Assembly: GCF_037203705.1 (NCBI RefSeq)
Contig: NZ_JBBCAT010000001.1
Location: 407,418 to 471,417 of the forward strand
Length of the DNA stretch: 64,000 nucleotides
Direction of reading: 5' to 3'
Source: Prosthecomicrobium sp. N25
GTDB lineage: Bacteria; Pseudomonadota; Alphaproteobacteria; Rhizobiales; Ancalomicrobiaceae
The position numbers were made by a program, and so were the translations under genes. The notes beneath the pieces were generated by a model. The model saw only the letters and a program-made list of their open reading frames with translations, made no database searches and was not told the DNA's origin. This document shows, one piece after another, positions 63,680-64,000 of the stretch (position 1 is its first letter; every line of letters starts with the position of its first letter).

Positions 63680-64000
63680 ATGCAGAAACAACCCTCCTCC
63701 GGGCCACTCGCGCTCGGAACGTTCCCGCGCTCCAAGAACCTCGTCGGCATGCTGTCCGAGCACTTGGAGCGGGAGATCCGGGAGGGCCGCCTGGTCCCGG
63801 GCGACCGTCTGCCGACCGAGGCGGCGCTCGCCGCCTCCGCGGGCGTCAGCCGGACGGTGGTCCGTGAGGCGGTGGCGTCGCTGAAGGCCTCCGGACTCGT
63901 CGAGACCCGCCAAGGCGCCGGCGCCTTCGTGCGCCAGCCGCCGCCGGGTTTCGGCCCCGTGCCCGGGATCGAGCGCGCCACCGTCGACGACATCGTCTGG
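63680..64000 (+). CDS. GntR-family (FadR-like) regulator, cut off by the window end
   Basis: The first 107 codons of this gene are present and open to the end of the window. The N-terminal winged HTH (about residues 20-85) has [19 protein letters not shown] and [18 protein letters not shown], the FadR-type recognition region. The FCD effector domain would follow. Its position after edd suggests it controls the zwf-edd or gluconate/KDPG pathway. A palindromic operator lies just upstream. No clear ribosome site was seen; the ATG at MQKQ is the natural start. Confidence 0.9.
   Translation, partial: MQKQPSSGPLALGTFPRSKNLVGMLSEHLEREIREGRLVPGDRLPTEAALAASAGVSRTVVREAVASLKASGLVETRQGAGAFVRQPPPGFGPVPGIERATVDDIVW

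Overview
The window is chromosomal DNA from a high-GC alphaproteobacterium, most likely of the Hyphomicrobiales (Rhizobiales). This rests on the gene content: a PodJ polarity factor with CtrA-like sites and a GANTC site upstream, an IalB-family protein, class I (archaeal-type) lysyl-tRNA synthetase, a fix/cco cluster, hisE followed by coaA, a rhizobial-type glpSTPQUV glycerol importer, an Entner-Doudoroff cluster and small DUF1127 and TerB proteins. I saw no tRNA, rRNA, insertion sequence, prophage or CRISPR array. Genes are tightly packed, often with ATGA, GTGA or TGATG overlaps, and non-ATG starts (TTG, GTG and one apparent ATT) are common.

Layout. 1-6.1 kb: proline iminopeptidase, small membrane protein, YjbQ, two FHA-domain proteins, an HSL-type esterase, IalB, a coiled-coil secreted protein and a MerR regulator. 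6.5-18 kb: podJ, a MATE pump, a histone-deacetylase-like amidohydrolase, a Tim44-domain membrane protein, an NlpC/P60 hydrolase and VOC, EVE and DUF808 proteins. 18-27.7 kb: a large transporter-fused hybrid histidine kinase, then an FNR/FixK-type box and a ccoG-ank-ccoH-ccoI-(novel)-ccoS cluster for cbb3 oxidase maturation, expanded by two unusual genes. 27.7-30 kb: hisF, hisE, coaA. 30-40 kb: an intergenic palindromic repeat pair, an FNT channel, an iron permease, adenosine kinase, a methanethiol-oxidase-like selenium-binding protein with a membrane partner, LysR and LuxR regulators, a UvrD helicase and an HAD phosphatase.

40-47.6 kb: TerB, lysS, an aquaporin with an apparent ATT start and a changed second NPA box, a nuclease-fold protein overlapping an S24-type repressor that has lost its catalytic pair, pyrD and a sulfotransferase. 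47.7-57.9 kb: a complete glycerol regulon (glpR, glpD, glpSTPQUV, glpK). It imports glycerol by an ABC transporter, phosphorylates it with GlpK and oxidises it with GlpD. 58.6-64 kb: xylulokinase, then zwf and edd of the Entner-Doudoroff route without the usual pgl between them. An intrinsic terminator and a GntR/FadR-type regulator follow; the regulator runs off the window and has a strong palindromic operator just upstream.

Most of the window is ordinary core chromosome. The most unusual signals are the expanded cco maturation cluster, the complementary loss of ATPase motifs in GlpS and GlpT, the aquaporin anomalies, and the S24-like repressor with both catalytic residues replaced.
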